Below, in pieces: positions 43,798 to 54,943 of a DNA stretch of 64,000 bases (its first letter is position 1; every line of letters starts with the position of its first letter). Location of the stretch: assembly GCF_006376615.1 (NCBI RefSeq), contig NZ_VEXQ01000019.1, positions 1 through 64,000 on the forward strand, read 5' to 3'. The notes under the pieces are model-generated. The model was not told where the DNA came from. It ran no database searches and was given only the letters and a program-made list of their open reading frames with translations. Source of the stretch: Buttiauxella sp. B2. GTDB taxonomy: Bacteria; Pseudomonadota; Gammaproteobacteria; Enterobacterales; Enterobacteriaceae. The translations under genes were made by a program, and so were the position numbers.

Positions 43798-46026
43798 CTA
43801 ACCGTGCAATCGCTTCGCGTCGATAATATCCGGCACCTGATTCAGTTTGCCCAGCACGCGGCCCAGTACCTGAAGGTTATAGATTTCGATATTCATGTCG
43901 ATGGTTGCCAACTGCTGCCTGGTATCGCTGCGGCTTGCAACACCCAATACATTCACCTTTTCATTCGCCAGAATGGTGGTGATGTCACGCAGCAAACCAC
44001 TGCGATCGTTGGCGGTGACGCGTACCACCAACGAGTAGCCACTTGAATAGCTTTCGCCCCATACCGCATCAACAATACGTTCCGGTGCGTGAGATTGCAG
44101 TTCAGCAAGCTGGTCACAATCAGCGCGATGGATAGAAATACCGCGCCCTTGAGTGATGAAACCGACAATTTCATCGCCCGGAATCGGCTGGCAGCAACGC
44201 GCAATGTGGTGCATCAGATTACCGACACCTTCCACCACAACGCGGCCATTATCTTTGCTGCGCGATTGTGATGAGAAGGTTTTCTGTTTCAACTGACGAA
44301 GCGCTTGCTCATCCTGTTCAGCCGCAGTTGGCTTATTGAATTGCGCTTGCAGGTAATTGCTCATCTGGTTAAGACGAATATCACCCCCACCAATTGCCGC
44401 TAATAACTCATCGATTTCATTGAAGTTGTAGCGTGGCAGCAACGATTTCTCAGCCTCTTTCAGGCTGATACCCAGATGTTCAATTTCGTCATCGAGGATC
44501 TGCCGTCCAGCCAGAATATTTTTGTCGCGATCTTGTTTCCGGAACCAGTTGTGGATTTTGGCACGACCACGGCTGGTGGTGATGTAGCCCAGGTTTGGGT
44601 TCAACCAGTCACGGCTCGGGTTAGGTTGTTTCTGGGTGATAACTTCGATTTGGTCACCCATTTGCAACTGGTAGGTGAATGGCACAATACGCCCACCGAT
44701 TTTTGCACCAATGCAACGGTGTCCAACATCACTGTGGATGTGGTAAGCAAAATCAAGCGGAGTGGAGCCTGCAGGCAAGTCCACCACATCACCTTTCGGG
44801 GTAAACACATACACGCGGTCATCAAATACCTGGCTGCGTACTTCATCCAGCAGTTCGCCAGAATCGGCCATTTCTTCTTGCCAGGCGATCAGTTTACGCA
44901 ACCACGCAATGCGGTCTTCATGGCCGGAGCTTCCGCTACGGGCATTGCCCTCTTTGTACTTCCAGTGGGCTGCAACCCCCAGTTCCGACTCTTCATGCAT
45001 CTGCTTAGTACGGATTTGGATTTCAATCGTTTTACCGTTTGGCCCGAGTACAACAGTATGAATCGACTGATAACCATTCGGTTTCGGGTTAGCTACATAG
45101 TCGTCAAACTCGTCCGGCATATGACGATAGTGTGTGTGCACAATGCCGAGTGCGGCGTAGCAGTCCTGCAAACGCTCCGCCACGATGCGCACGGCACGCA
45201 CATCAAACAACTCATCAAAGGCAAGAGACTTTTTCTGCATCTTGCGCCAGATACTGTAGATGTGTTTGGGACGGCCATACACTTCAGCCTTAACACCCTC
45301 TTCTTTCATCGCTTTACGCAACGCACTGACAAAATCATCAATGTAATGCTCACGGTCGATACGACGCTCGTGCAGCAATGTCGCAATACGTTTGTATTCA
45401 GCAGGATGCAGGTAGCGGAAGCAGTAATCTTCCAGCTCCCATTTGAGCTGACCAATCCCAAGGCGGTTGGCGAGCGGTGCATAAATATTGGTACATTCTT
45501 TTGCCGCCAGAACGCGTTCGTCTTCCGGTGCATCTTTTACTTCACGTAAATGAGCGATGCGCTCTGCTAGTTTGATAACCACACAACGGAAATCGTCGAC
45601 CATCGCCAGCAACATGCGGCGAACGTTATCAACTTGTTCAGCAGAGACGGAATCTGTATGGGCAGCTTTTAACTGACGGATGGCCGCCATGTCGCGCACG
45701 CCATGAATGAGCGTTACAACCTGGCTATCAATGCTTTCACGCATCACATCTTCGGTGACCACTCCCGCGTCGGCAAGAGGGAACAACAATGCGGCTCGCA
45801 GCGTGTCATTGTCCATGCTCAGCATCGACAGGATTTCCACCATCTCAACGCCACGCCACAACAGCAGTTCAGCGTCAGGATGGCCTTTGGTCTGTTGCTC
45901 GCAATACCGCCAGGTTTCGGCTAAGCGTTCACATGACTGCTGGTTGGTGATCCCGAGGCTAGCAATCCATCTATCGGGCGCAAATTCGCCAGCTTTATTG
46001 AGATGTGCACTTCTTACCGCAACCAT
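43798..46026 (-). CDS. relA: GTP pyrophosphokinase RelA
   Basis: 742 residues (E. coli 744). Ribosome-associated ppGpp synthetase of the stringent response. Inactive pseudo-hydrolase domain at the N-terminus, synthetase domain in the middle (GRPKHIYSIWRKMQKK, NPKPNGYQSIHTVVLGP), TGS domain (VYVFTPKGDVVDLPAGSTPLDFAY), a zinc-finger-like region (HIARCCQPIPGDEIVGF) and a C-terminal ACT domain. The HD metal motif of bifunctional SpoT enzymes is missing, as expected for RelA. Confidence 0.98.
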   Translation of the reverse strand: MVAVRSAHLNKAGEFAPDRWIASLGITNQQSCERLAETWRYCEQQTKGHPDAELLLWRGVEMVEILSMLSMDNDTLRAALLFPLADAGVVTEDVMRESIDSQVVTLIHGVRDMAAIRQLKAAHTDSVSAEQVDNVRRMLLAMVDDFRCVVIKLAERIAHLREVKDAPEDERVLAAKECTNIYAPLANRLGIGQLKWELEDYCFRYLHPAEYKRIATLLHERRIDREHYIDDFVSALRKAMKEEGVKAEVYGRPKHIYSIWRKMQKKSLAFDELFDVRAVRIVAERLQDCYAALGIVHTHYRHMPDEFDDYVANPKPNGYQSIHTVVLGPNGKTIEIQIRTKQMHEESELGVAAHWKYKEGNARSGSSGHEDRIAWLRKLIAWQEEMADSGELLDEVRSQVFDDRVYVFTPKGDVVDLPAGSTPLDFAYHIHSDVGHRCIGAKIGGRIVPFTYQLQMGDQIEVITQKQPNPSRDWLNPNLGYITTSRGRAKIHNWFRKQDRDKNILAGRQILDDEIEHLGISLKEAEKSLLPRYNFNEIDELLAAIGGGDIRLNQMSNYLQAQFNKPTAAEQDEQALRQLKQKTFSSQSRSKDNGRVVVEGVGNLMHHIARCCQPIPGDEIVGFITQGRGISIHRADCDQLAELQSHAPERIVDAVWGESYSSGYSLVVRVTANDRSGLLRDITTILANEKVNVLGVASRSDTRQQLATIDMNIEIYNLQVLGRVLGKLNQVPDIIDAKRLHG

Positions 46027-46076
46027 TGTCCTCTCCTATTGGTTATAAATCAGGTCACACGACCTGGTCTAACCAC

Positions 46077-47390
46077 TTAATTCCGCTCAAATAGCGCCAT
46101 AGACTCCAGATGCCCCGTGTGCGGAAACATATCCAGCATGGCCAATTGGCGCAGTTGGTAGCCTGCTGCCAGCAATGCCTCGCTATCACGGGCAAGCGTT
46201 GTCGGGTTACATGAAACATAGACCACTCGCTTTGGAGCAAGTGTAATCACATGCTGCATCACTCCCGGCGCACCCGCTCTCGCGGGATCGAGCAATATTT
46301 TGTCAAAACCTTGGGCTGCCCAAGGTTGACGAGTCACATCATCTTCCAGGTTTTCATGAAAGAATGTGACATTTTTCAGCGAATTATATCGCGCATTATA
46401 TTCACCTTTCGCCACCAGCGCAGCAACGCCTTCCACCCCCACGACACTTTCAGCGCGTATTGCCAGCGGCAGCGTAAAATTTCCCATTCCGCAGAACAGG
46501 TCCAGCACCCGGTCGGTTGGCTGAATATCCAGCCATTCGATGGCACGAGCGACCATCTGCTGATTCACCTCATCATTTACCTGAATGAAATCGCGCGGGC
46601 TGAACGTTAAGCGTAGCCCGTCTGAGTGATAGCAGGGTTCATCGTCACCAAGCGCCGTGAGTGTCTCACCGTCTGGGGCTAAAAACAGCGCGACGCCTGT
46701 AGAATGCGAAAAGCGTTCCAGTTTTTGCCGATCATCATCATGAAGTGCATCTAAATGGCGCAACACCATCAGTGGACCATTATCGGCAAGCACTAATTCA
46801 ACATGCCCTAAACGTCGTACCGCCTTTAATTCTGATAAACATTGGTGCAATGGTTCAAGCAGCGCTTCAAGTTGGGGCGCCAACACGGGGCAGTGGTGAA
46901 TATCCACCAGCTCACTATCATGGGATTTACGAAAACCTATCTGTAAGGTTTGCGTTTTAGCGTGATAATTCAAGCCCAAGCGCGCACGGCGACGATAACC
47001 CCATGGCGAGCCAGAAATTATTTCGTTCACTGCAACCGGGTTTTCACGCGTTCCCATCATGCGCGCCAGTGCACGGGATTTTGCTTGCTGCTGCAATTCG
47101 ATACTGGCATGTTGCTGCTGGCAACCACCACAGACACCAAAATGTGGGCAACGCGGCGCAACACGTTGCGGGCTATCATTTAAACGGCGCTTAACTCGAG
47201 CCTGAGCGAAGTTGCGTTTATCATCGGTAATCGTGACTTCAACCTGCTCACCGGGCAGTGCGCCCTGGATAAAAAGCGCTTTGCCATTGTGACGCGCAAC
47301 ACCCTGGCCAAATGGGTCAAGGTCGCTAACGTTCACGGTTATGATTTGACGAGTCGTAACCCGTCGCTTTGCAGAGTAGAATTGCGCCAT
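46077..47390 (-). CDS. rlmD: 23S rRNA (uracil(1939)-C(5))-methyltransferase RlmD
   Basis: 437 residues (E. coli 433; older name rumA). Methylates U1939 of 23S rRNA. TRAM RNA-binding domain (about 15-75), 4Fe-4S cysteines in [14 protein letters not shown] and a later Cys (HHCPVL), SAM motif [16 protein letters not shown] and catalytic cysteine in [14 protein letters not shown]. Divergent from barA with 60 bases between starts; upstream of relA on the same strand, as in E. coli. Confidence 0.97.
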   Translation of the reverse strand: MAQFYSAKRRVTTRQIITVNVSDLDPFGQGVARHNGKALFIQGALPGEQVEVTITDDKRNFAQARVKRRLNDSPQRVAPRCPHFGVCGGCQQQHASIELQQQAKSRALARMMGTRENPVAVNEIISGSPWGYRRRARLGLNYHAKTQTLQIGFRKSHDSELVDIHHCPVLAPQLEALLEPLHQCLSELKAVRRLGHVELVLADNGPLMVLRHLDALHDDDRQKLERFSHSTGVALFLAPDGETLTALGDDEPCYHSDGLRLTFSPRDFIQVNDEVNQQMVARAIEWLDIQPTDRVLDLFCGMGNFTLPLAIRAESVVGVEGVAALVAKGEYNARYNSLKNVTFFHENLEDDVTRQPWAAQGFDKILLDPARAGAPGVMQHVITLAPKRVVYVSCNPTTLARDSEALLAAGYQLRQLAMLDMFPHTGHLESMALFERN

Positions 47391-47450
47391 GAGCCAGAGT
47401 GCTCTCTCAAAATATTAATTATTGCTTCAATTGTCCCATATCGGAACCCC

Positions 47451-50210
47451 ATGACCAACTACAGCCTGCGCGCACGCATGATGATCCTGATTCTGGCGCC
47501 GACATTAATGATCGGTTTATTGCTCAGCATCTTTTTTGTCGTCCATCGTTACAACGACTTGCAGCGTCAGTTAGAAGATTCTGGTACTAACATTATCGAG
47601 CCGCTGGCCGTTGCAAGTGAATACGGTATGAGTTTCCACAGCCGTGAATCCATTCGCCAGTTAGTTAGCGTGTTGCACCGCCGTCATTCCGATATTGTGC
47701 GGGCGATTTCCGTTTTTGACGAAAACAACAGGCTGTTTGTCACCTCCAATTATCAGCTCAATGCGTCGATACTGAGGTTGCCAAACAATGAAAAGCCACC
47801 ACACAGTTTAAGCATCTCGCGGCATGGTGATTCGATTATTCTGCGCACTCCCATTATTTCCGAAAGCTACTCACCTGATGAATCAGAGGTCACCGACGCG
47901 AAACCTGCGGGTAACACCCTCGGCTATGTCGCCATTGAGCTCGACCTGAAATCCGTGCGCTTGCAACAGTACCGCGAGATTTTTATTTCAACACTGATGA
48001 TGTTGTTCTGCATCGGCATCGCAATGTTGTTTGCCTACCGTTTGATGCGCGATGTCACTGGGCCTATTCGTAATATGGTGAATACGGTCGACCGGATACG
48101 GCGCGGGCAGCTCGATAGCCGAGTGGAAGGTTTCATGCTCGGCGAACTGGATATGCTGAAGAACGGGATCAATTCGATGGCGATGTCGCTGACGGCTTAT
48201 CACGAAGAAATGCAGCACAATATTGACCAAGCGACATCCGATTTACGTGAAACCCTGGAGCAGATGGAAATCCAGAACGTTGAGCTGGATCTCGCGAAGA
48301 AACGTGCTCAGGAAGCCGCGCGTATTAAATCTGAATTCCTCGCTAATATGTCTCACGAACTGCGCACTCCGTTGAATGGCGTAATTGGTTTTACTCGTTT
48401 GACGCTGAAAACAGATTTGAACGCCACGCAGCGTGATCACCTGCATACTATTGAACGTTCGGCCAATAACCTGCTAACCATTATTAATGACGTGCTGGAC
48501 TTCTCCAAACTTGAAGCTGGCAAACTGATTCTTGAAAGTATTCCTTTCCCGCTGCGCAATACGCTCGATGAAGTCGTGACATTGCTCGCGCATTCAGCCC
48601 ATGACAAAGGTCTGGAACTGACGCTTAACATCAGAAACGATGTGCCGGATAACGTGATAGGCGATCCGCTGCGTTTGCAGCAGGTGGTGACCAATCTGGT
48701 GGGGAATGCAATCAAGTTTACCGAAAGCGGCAATATCGATCTGGTCGTCGAGAAGCGCTCGCAGGGGAACAACAAAGTCCAGGTTGAAATGCGGATCCAC
48801 GATACCGGAATCGGTATTCCTGAACAGGAACAGTCGCGGTTGTTCCAGGCATTTCGTCAGGCAGACGCCAGTATTACCCGGCGCCACGGTGGTACGGGGC
48901 TTGGGCTGGTTATCACGCAAAAACTGGTTAGTGAAATGGGCGGAGATATCTCTTTCCATAGCCAGACAAATCAAGGTTCTACCTTCTGGTTCTACATCAA
49001 TCTGGACTTAAATTCCAATGCAGTTCTGGATGGTTATTCGACCGAAAATCTGGCTGGCAAGCGCATTGCCTATGTTGAGCAAAATGCCACTGCGGCGCAA
49101 AGCACGCTCAATATTTTGGCGAATACTCCGCTCGAAGTGGTTTACAGCCCATCGTTTTTGACCCTTGCAGAAGGGCACTACGATATTATGCTGCTCGGCA
49201 TTCCAGTCACATTCCGCGAAACGCTGACAATGGCAAATCCGAAACTGGCGAAAGCTGCCACCATGGCTGACTGCCTGATTTTCGCACTTCCAAGCCATGC
49301 ACAAGTTGATGCGGAATCGCTTAAAAAGCAGGGTGTGACTGCATGCTTATTGAAGCCAGTCACCTCGACTCGCCTGCTGCCACTGTTGGCAGAACATACC
49401 TTTTCATCCGATCCAACCCTGATAAACAGCTCTGAAAACAGAAAGTTGCCGCTGACCGTGATGGCTGTTGATGATAACCCGGCAAACCTTAAACTCATCG
49501 GCGCGTTGCTTGAAGACCATGTACAAAATGTCGAACTCTGTGGCAGTGGCGCACAAGCGATTGAACGTGCAAAACAGATGCAGATAGACATTATTTTGAT
49601 GGATATTCAGATGCCTGAAATGGACGGAATCCGCGCCTGTGAATTGATTCGCCAGATGCCGCACCACCAGCAAACACCGGTCATCGCCGTTACGGCGCAC
49701 GCCATGGCGGGGCAAAAAGAGAAGTTACTCAGTGCTGGAATGAACGACTATCTGGCAAAACCAATTGAAGAAAACAAGCTGTATAACCTGCTAATTCGCT
49801 ACCAACCAGGTGCAATAACTGCGCCTGCGTTACCTGCTAACGTAGAAACGTTAGTGCCTGACCACAATCAAAATCAAACTCTGGATTGGGCTCTGGCGTT
49901 GCAACAGTCCGCGAATAAACCAGATCTGGCGCGCGATTTACTACAAATGTTATTGGCATTCTTGCCGGAAGTGCGTAACACCGTTGAAGAACAGCTCGTG
50001 GGGGAAAACCCAGAGAGGTTGGTTGATATCATTCACAAACTCCATGGTAGTTGCAGCTACAGCGGCGTACCACGATTGAAAAATTTGTGTAAGACACTTG
50101 AGCAACAGTTGCGTAATGGCATGAAGCCAGAAGATTTGGAACCCGAACTTTTCGAGCTTCTTGACGAGATGAACAATGTTTCTAAAGAAGCACAAAGAAT
50201 GCTGGGCTGA
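47451..50210 (+). CDS. barA: Hybrid sensor histidine kinase BarA
   Basis: 919 residues (E. coli 918). Tripartite kinase that senses short-chain carboxylates and phosphorylates UvrY, which activates csrB/csrC and so opposes CsrA. Two membrane spans (about 10-30 and 175-195) flank a periplasmic sensor; then HAMP, HisKA with [15 protein letters not shown], HATPase ([13 protein letters not shown]), a receiver domain with phospho-Asp in [13 protein letters not shown] and a C-terminal HPt domain with His in [13 protein letters not shown]. The start [13 protein letters not shown] matches the family; the open frame extends 54 codons upstream over the rlmD start. Confidence 0.97.
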   Translation: MTNYSLRARMMILILAPTLMIGLLLSIFFVVHRYNDLQRQLEDSGTNIIEPLAVASEYGMSFHSRESIRQLVSVLHRRHSDIVRAISVFDENNRLFVTSNYQLNASILRLPNNEKPPHSLSISRHGDSIILRTPIISESYSPDESEVTDAKPAGNTLGYVAIELDLKSVRLQQYREIFISTLMMLFCIGIAMLFAYRLMRDVTGPIRNMVNTVDRIRRGQLDSRVEGFMLGELDMLKNGINSMAMSLTAYHEEMQHNIDQATSDLRETLEQMEIQNVELDLAKKRAQEAARIKSEFLANMSHELRTPLNGVIGFTRLTLKTDLNATQRDHLHTIERSANNLLTIINDVLDFSKLEAGKLILESIPFPLRNTLDEVVTLLAHSAHDKGLELTLNIRNDVPDNVIGDPLRLQQVVTNLVGNAIKFTESGNIDLVVEKRSQGNNKVQVEMRIHDTGIGIPEQEQSRLFQAFRQADASITRRHGGTGLGLVITQKLVSEMGGDISFHSQTNQGSTFWFYINLDLNSNAVLDGYSTENLAGKRIAYVEQNATAAQSTLNILANTPLEVVYSPSFLTLAEGHYDIMLLGIPVTFRETLTMANPKLAKAATMADCLIFALPSHAQVDAESLKKQGVTACLLKPVTSTRLLPLLAEHTFSSDPTLINSSENRKLPLTVMAVDDNPANLKLIGALLEDHVQNVELCGSGAQAIERAKQMQIDIILMDIQMPEMDGIRACELIRQMPHHQQTPVIAVTAHAMAGQKEKLLSAGMNDYLAKPIEENKLYNLLIRYQPGAITAPALPANVETLVPDHNQNQTLDWALALQQSANKPDLARDLLQMLLAFLPEVRNTVEEQLVGENPERLVDIIHKLHGSCSYSGVPRLKNLCKTLEQQLRNGMKPEDLEPELFELLDEMNNVSKEAQRMLG

Positions 50211-50239
50211 GGCTGATGACAAACCTTTTTGCTGGAGGG

Positions 50240-50328
50240 TTTCGTAGGTCGGGTTAGCGCATGCGACACCCGACAGCATGCATTGAATTAACTGGTGGAT
50301 GTCGCTTGCGCTAATCCCCCCTACGAAA
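50240..50328. repeat. REP/BIME-like inverted repeat between barA and garK
   Basis: Two imperfect palindromic units face each other: TTCGTAGGTCGGGTTAGCGC at the left and GCGCTAATCCCCCCTACGAA at the right, with about 50 bases between. The layout is typical of extragenic REP pairs of enterics, which bind DNA gyrase or IHF and stabilise upstream mRNA. The right unit covers the garK stop codon (50321-50323). Confidence 0.75.
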
Positions 50329-51463
50329 GACGTTGCCCCACAGCAAGCGTTGCGGCGATATTGCGTGAGGCCATACGCAGATTTTCCCCAGCGTTTTCCA
50401 GCGCTTCTTCCAGCGTACAAACGCGGTACAGCACGCTAAATACGGCATCCAGACCATGTTCATACACCGCGCCGACATCCGGCGTTAAACTCCCGGCAAT
50501 AGCAATAACCGGTTTGTTATAGCGTTTCGCGACTTTCGCCACACCAATCGGCACTTTGCCATGAATAGACTGGCTATCGATGCGTCCTTCTCCGGTGATC
50601 ACCAGATCTGCATCGCGAACCAGTTCATCAAGCTTCAACGCTTCAGTCACTATCTCAATACCTTGTCGCAGTTCTGCACCACAAAAAGCATACAACGCAG
50701 CCCCCATGCCACCCGCAGCCCCGCCACCAGAAAGTTCCAATACATTAATATCGAGGTCACGGGAAATAATTTTTGCGTAGTGTTCAAGAGCCTGGTCGAG
50801 TTCGTCGACCATTTCCGGTGTCGCGCCTTTTTGTGGGCCAAAGACTGCTGACGCCCCATCTTTGCCAGTTAGCAGATTGGTGACATCACACGCGACTTCA
50901 ATGCGGCACTCTTTTAGCCGCTTATCCATCCCGCTGATATCGATAGATGCAAGCCTTGCAACTTCACCACCACCATACCCCAACGGCTCGCCATCCTGGT
51001 CCAGCAAACGTGCACCCAGCGCTTGCATCATGCCTATACCGCCGTCATTAGTGGCGCTACCACCGATGCCAATAAGAATGCTTTTCACGCCGTTGTCCAG
51101 CGCGTAGCGAATCAGCTCGCCCGTTCCCCACGATGTGGTATTAAGCGGATTGCGTAATTCAGAAGGAACTTGCTCCAGTCCACTCGCCGCTGCCATCTCT
51201 ATAAAAGCCTGCTGCTTGTCACCTGATATTCCGTAAAACGCCTGAATAGGTTCACCCAATGGGCCGGTGACACCCACTTCGATGATTTCACCGTCCGTTG
51301 CCGCGACCATAGCCTCGACAGTACCTTCGCCCCCATCCGCAACGGGTAACTTCACATAGCTGGCATTCGGAAACACTTCCCGAAAACCGGCTTCAATCTG
51401 TGTCGCAACCTCCAGAGCACTGAGGCTCTCCTTGTATGAATCTGGGGCGATTACAATTTTCAT
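50321..51463 (-). CDS. garK: Glycerate 2-kinase (GarK type)
   Basis: 380 residues (E. coli GarK 381). Phosphorylates D-glycerate to 2-phosphoglycerate, last step of D-glucarate and D-galactarate use. Family signatures MKIVIAPDSYKESLSALEVA, GIGGSATNDGGIGMMQALGA and DLVITGEGRIDSQSIHGK. Start MKIVIAPDS replaces a TTG-initiated longer reading. In E. coli K-12 garK lies in the gar operon; here it follows gudD by 47 bases, so the glucarate genes form one set. GlxK is an alternative name for a close paralogue. Confidence 0.9.
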   Translation of the reverse strand: MKIVIAPDSYKESLSALEVATQIEAGFREVFPNASYVKLPVADGGEGTVEAMVAATDGEIIEVGVTGPLGEPIQAFYGISGDKQQAFIEMAAASGLEQVPSELRNPLNTTSWGTGELIRYALDNGVKSILIGIGGSATNDGGIGMMQALGARLLDQDGEPLGYGGGEVARLASIDISGMDKRLKECRIEVACDVTNLLTGKDGASAVFGPQKGATPEMVDELDQALEHYAKIISRDLDINVLELSGGGAAGGMGAALYAFCGAELRQGIEIVTEALKLDELVRDADLVITGEGRIDSQSIHGKVPIGVAKVAKRYNKPVIAIAGSLTPDVGAVYEHGLDAVFSVLYRVCTLEEALENAGENLRMASRNIAATLAVGQRLS

Positions 51464-51510
51464 ATGCCATCCGTCGCTATGTGATTTGAGCCAGGTCGTT
51501 AGGGTATAGA

Positions 51511-52860
51511 TTAGCGCACCATACAAGGCCGCTTATTATTAAACGTCCATTCTGGGATCAAGTACTGCATCGCCATTGCATCATCACGCGCGCCCAGTCC
51601 ATGCTGCTGATAAAGTTCATGTGCTTTCATCACTTGATCCATATCCAGCTCAACACCTAAACCTGGAGTTTTTGGCACTTGTACCATGCCGCCTTTGATT
51701 TCAAACGGTTGTTTGGTCAGACGTTGATTACCTTCCTGCCAAATCCAGTGAGTGTCGATGGCGGTAACTTTACCCGGTGCAGCGGCTGCAACATGAGTGA
51801 ACATCGCCAGTGAGATATCGAAGTGGTTGTTAGAATGCGAACCCCACGTCAGGCCAAACTCATGGCACATTTGCGCGACGCGAACCGAACCTTGCATGGT
51901 CCAGAAATGTGGGTCAGCCAATGGGATATCAACAGATTGCAGCGACAATGTGTGACCCATCTGACGCCAGTCGGTGGCAATCATATTGGTTGCGGTTGGC
52001 AAGCCTGTTGCACGACGGAATTCAGCCATAATTTCACGACCTGAATAGCCTTGCTCAGCACCGCATGGATCTTCTGCATACGCCAACACACCACGCAATT
52101 GCTTGCCAATACTAATTGCTTCATCAAGCGACCAGGCACCGTTCGGGTCAAGCGTTACACGAGCTTGTGGGAAGCGCTTTGCCAGCGCGGTCACCGCTTC
52201 TGCCTCGTCACTCCCGGCTAATACACCGCCTTTAAGTTTGAAGTCATTGAAGCCATATTTTTCGTAGGCAGCTTCTGCGAGGCGCACAACAGCATCCGGC
52301 GTCATCGCTTCATCATGGCGAATACGATACCAGTCGCATTTTTCATCGGGCTGGCTCTGATAAGGCAGCGGAGTGTGTTTGCGATTGCCAACGAAGAACA
52401 AATAACCCAGCATTTCGACTTCGCTACGCTGCTGCCCGTCGCCCAGCAAAGAGGCCACGTTCACGCCCAAGTGCTGCCCAAGCAAATCCAGCATGGCCGA
52501 TTCAATACCAGTGACAACGTGAATAGTGGTGCGTAAATCAAAAGTCTGTAAACCACGGCCGCCAGAGTCACGGTCGGCAAATTCGGCTCGCACTACGTTG
52601 AGGATATTTTTGTACTCACCCAGCGTCTTGCCAATCACCAGCGCTGCGGCATCTTCCAGAGTCTGGCGAATCTTTTCCCCACCAGGGATTTCACCGACCC
52701 CTGTATGGCCTGAGTTATCTTTGATAATCACAATATTACGGGTAAAGAATGGCGAGTGAGCACCGCTCAGGTTCATCAGCATACTGTCTTGGCCCGCAAC
52801 GGGAATAACCTGCATAGCGGTGACTACGGGGGTCGAAATTGAAGTCGTCATGTTACTCAT
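51511..52860 (-). CDS. gudD: D-glucarate dehydratase GudD
   Basis: 449 residues (E. coli 446). Enolase-superfamily enzyme that dehydrates D-glucarate to 5-keto-4-deoxy-D-glucarate. Acid/base Lys in FNDFKLKGG, metal ligands in [17 protein letters not shown] and TNMIATDWR, catalytic His in [14 protein letters not shown]. All residues of active GudD are kept. It follows gudX by 19 bases. Its native promoter upstream of gudP has been cut off by the insertion beyond gudX. Confidence 0.97.
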   Translation of the reverse strand: MSNMTTSISTPVVTAMQVIPVAGQDSMLMNLSGAHSPFFTRNIVIIKDNSGHTGVGEIPGGEKIRQTLEDAAALVIGKTLGEYKNILNVVRAEFADRDSGGRGLQTFDLRTTIHVVTGIESAMLDLLGQHLGVNVASLLGDGQQRSEVEMLGYLFFVGNRKHTPLPYQSQPDEKCDWYRIRHDEAMTPDAVVRLAEAAYEKYGFNDFKLKGGVLAGSDEAEAVTALAKRFPQARVTLDPNGAWSLDEAISIGKQLRGVLAYAEDPCGAEQGYSGREIMAEFRRATGLPTATNMIATDWRQMGHTLSLQSVDIPLADPHFWTMQGSVRVAQMCHEFGLTWGSHSNNHFDISLAMFTHVAAAAPGKVTAIDTHWIWQEGNQRLTKQPFEIKGGMVQVPKTPGLGVELDMDQVMKAHELYQQHGLGARDDAMAMQYLIPEWTFNNKRPCMVR

Positions 52861-52879
52861 TCCTTGTCATCAAGATGAA

Positions 52880-54187
52880 TTAGTTGCGGCCAAATGCCGG
52901 GCGTTTACGGTCGAATGTCCAGCCAGACACAAGGTATTGCATTGCCGTCGCGTCGTTGCGCGAACCACCCGGAAGGGATTTATACACTTCGTGGGCTTTC
53001 TGCACCTGTTCCCAGTCAAGTTCGACACCTAAGCCTGGCGCATCCGGTACCGCGATTTTACCGTTAACTATTTGCAGCGGAGATTTCGTCAGGCGCTGGT
53101 CTCCTTCTTGCCAAATCCAGTGTGTGTCAATGGCTGTTGGTTTGCCTGGTGCTGCTGCACCAACATGGGTAAACATCGCCAGTGAAATATCGAAATGGTT
53201 ATTGGAGTGACAACCCCACGTCAGGCCCCATTCATCGCACATCTGCGCGACACGAACTGCACCGCTGAGTGTCCAGAAATGCGGATCGGCTAACGGAATA
53301 TCCACTGCATTTAGCATGATTGAGTGGCTCATTTCACGCCAGTTGGTGGCAATCATATTGGTCGCAACCGGTAGGCCAGTGGCGCGGCGAAATTCAGCCA
53401 TAATCTCGCGCCCGGAGTAACCTTGTTCCGCGCCGCAAGGATCTTCCGCGTACGTCAACACATCACCCATACCCTTACACAGAGTAATGGCTTCATCCAG
53501 CAACCAGGCACCGTTAGGATCGACAGTAATGCGAGCATCTGGAAAGCGTTTTTTCAACTCACGAGCAGCATCCAGCTCTTGCTCTCCAGGCAAAACACCG
53601 CTTTTGAGTTTGAAATCTTTAAAGCCATACCTGTCCTGAGCGGCTTGAGCGAGCCGCACAATAGATTCGCAGCTCATTGCTTCCTGATGGCGCAAATCAT
53701 ACCAGGCGTGATGCGCATTTTTACCGTCCAGATAAAGCAAATCGGTTTTATTACAATCGCCGATATAAAACAGATAACCCAACACCGTAACTTCATCGCG
53801 CTGTTTACCCGGACCTAAAAGCTCGCAAACCGGAACATTCAGCGCCTTACCGAGTAAATCGAGCAATGCGGCTTCGAGTGCAGCGACTGCATTAACTCGT
53901 AGTTCAAAAGTCCACGCGCCTTTGCCGAAGGTATCAAAATCAGCGGGCTGATTACCTTTGTGGACGTTTTGCACCACGCGGTTCATTCGCGCGATTTCCT
54001 GGCCGACTACTTGAGGAATAGCATCCACCAGCGCCTGATAAATCACTTCTCCACCTGGCGCTTCACCTACGCCGGTGTGCCCGGCGTTGTCGGTAAGAAC
54101 CACAATATTGCGGGTGAAAAAGGCACCGTGTGCGCCACCAATGTTCAGCAGCATGCTGTCATTCCCCGCCACAGGAATAACTTTCAT
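52880..54187 (-). CDS. gudX: Glucarate dehydratase-related protein GudX, 5'-truncated
   Basis: 435 residues readable from [10 protein letters not shown], which equals residue 12 onward of 446-residue E. coli GudX. The first 11 codons and start are missing: upstream in frame are only ACA ACA GAG and then a TGA, followed by IS-like DNA. The remaining barrel keeps [15 protein letters not shown] and CHSNNHFD; GudX is a close relative of GudD with low activity (glucarate/idarate). Translation could begin at the internal Met, but the ribosome site is poor. Functional status unclear. Confidence 0.9.
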   Translation of the reverse strand: MKVIPVAGNDSMLLNIGGAHGAFFTRNIVVLTDNAGHTGVGEAPGGEVIYQALVDAIPQVVGQEIARMNRVVQNVHKGNQPADFDTFGKGAWTFELRVNAVAALEAALLDLLGKALNVPVCELLGPGKQRDEVTVLGYLFYIGDCNKTDLLYLDGKNAHHAWYDLRHQEAMSCESIVRLAQAAQDRYGFKDFKLKSGVLPGEQELDAARELKKRFPDARITVDPNGAWLLDEAITLCKGMGDVLTYAEDPCGAEQGYSGREIMAEFRRATGLPVATNMIATNWREMSHSIMLNAVDIPLADPHFWTLSGAVRVAQMCDEWGLTWGCHSNNHFDISLAMFTHVGAAAPGKPTAIDTHWIWQEGDQRLTKSPLQIVNGKIAVPDAPGLGVELDWEQVQKAHEVYKSLPGGSRNDATAMQYLVSGWTFDRKRPAFGRN

Positions 54188-54600
54188 CTCTGTTGTGGAT
54201 CAGCCATTCAGGACACCTCGAAATCCTGTTAATGTTAAAACAGTGAACATGAGGTGATGCATGATCAATACTCGTCGGACTAAACGCACCTTTTCCCCGG
54301 AGTTCAAACTCGAAGCTGTCGAGCAGGTGGTTAAATACTTGCGCGATGCCAGGGAAGTCGCACAGGCACTCGAACTCGAACTCGATCCTGACCATTTGCG
54401 CAAATGGATACGGCTGTATAAGCAGGAACTTCAGGGGATTGCGCCAGCTGGTAATGCAATTACTCCTGAACAACGCGAAATTCAGCAGCTTAAAGCGCAG
54501 ATAAAGCACCTTGAAATGGAAAAAGAAATACTAAAGCAGGCTGCCCTACTGACAACCGAAAGATACCCAGGTTAATCAGAAGACACTGAAAAAACATTAA
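54188..54600 (+). mobile_element. IS3-family insertion sequence remnant
   Basis: Begins right at the gudX truncation and holds an OrfA gene with about 70 bases of leader. No OrfB with the DDE domain follows: all frames close within a few dozen bases of the orfA end. The right end cannot be fixed; the left terminal repeat is probably near 54192-54215 (TGTTGTGGATCAGCC). It is a partial element. Confidence 0.65.
54261..54575 (+). CDS. IS3-family transposase OrfA
   Basis: 104 residues. N-terminal helix-turn-helix (TKRTFSPEFKLEAVEQV, VAQALELELDPDHLRKWI) and C-terminal leucine-zipper helix (REIQQLKAQIKHLEMEKEIL). OrfA binds the IS ends and joins OrfB by a -1 frameshift to make the active transposase. 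OrfB is missing, so this copy cannot move by itself. Start ATG follows GAGGTGATGC. Confidence 0.88.
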   Translation: MINTRRTKRTFSPEFKLEAVEQVVKYLRDAREVAQALELELDPDHLRKWIRLYKQELQGIAPAGNAITPEQREIQQLKAQIKHLEMEKEILKQAALLTTERYPG

Positions 54601-54740
54601 CTACCGATACGGCTTTGGAAGTTCTCTCAGCTCGCAGTTACATTCATTCTCGTGGCGGGCAGTGATGCCTGAATATCCAGGATAAAACCCACCCAACATC
54701 ACTGGAATATAAACGGATGATTTTAATCTTACTTTGCACC

Positions 54741-54769
54741 TTGACAATAATAGAGTGCATGGGTAGATT
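54741..54769 (+). promoter_or_regulatory. Predicted sigma-70 promoter of a mini-gene
   Basis: Consensus -35 TTGACA (54741-54746), exactly 17 bases, -10 TAGATT (54764-54769). It points at a 37-codon frame beginning 48 bases downstream. Confidence 0.5.
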
Positions 54770-54816
54770 GCACGAGCCGGAAGTAGCGGCCTTTACTAAC
54801 TTAATATAAGAGAATA

Positions 54817-54930
54817 ATGGACACTGTATCTATTAACTTGCCGAATGAAGCTGTCAAAGCTGTTCGGAATATTAAACATGAAAATGATTGTGCTCTTTTC
54901 ATGGTTTGGGTGTGCACCGCCAGAGCTTAA
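54817..54930 (+). CDS. Possible 37-residue protein
   Basis: Open frame starting MDTVSINLPNEAVKAV and ending in VWVCTARA. A Shine-Dalgarno-like AAGAG lies six bases upstream, a good promoter before it and a hairpin with T-rich tail at its stop. Amphipathic N-terminal half and a hydrophobic Cys/Trp-containing end. I recognise no family. It may be a real small gene brought in with the insertion or the truncated start of a longer gene. Confidence 0.4.
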   Translation: MDTVSINLPNEAVKAVRNIKHENDCALFMVWVCTARA

Positions 54931-54943
54931 GCTCTTGTGTTTT
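54922..54943 (+). terminator. Hairpin at the end of the mini-gene
   Basis: Perfect palindrome AGAGCTTAAGCTCT (5-bp stem, TTAA loop) followed by TGTGTTTT; the TAA stop of the mini-gene is in the loop. Short stem, so weak terminator. Confidence 0.4.

Noticed and set aside
44476-45549. Plus-strand frame of 357 codons within relA
   Set aside because: Antisense to conserved RelA; no own ribosome site or family match.
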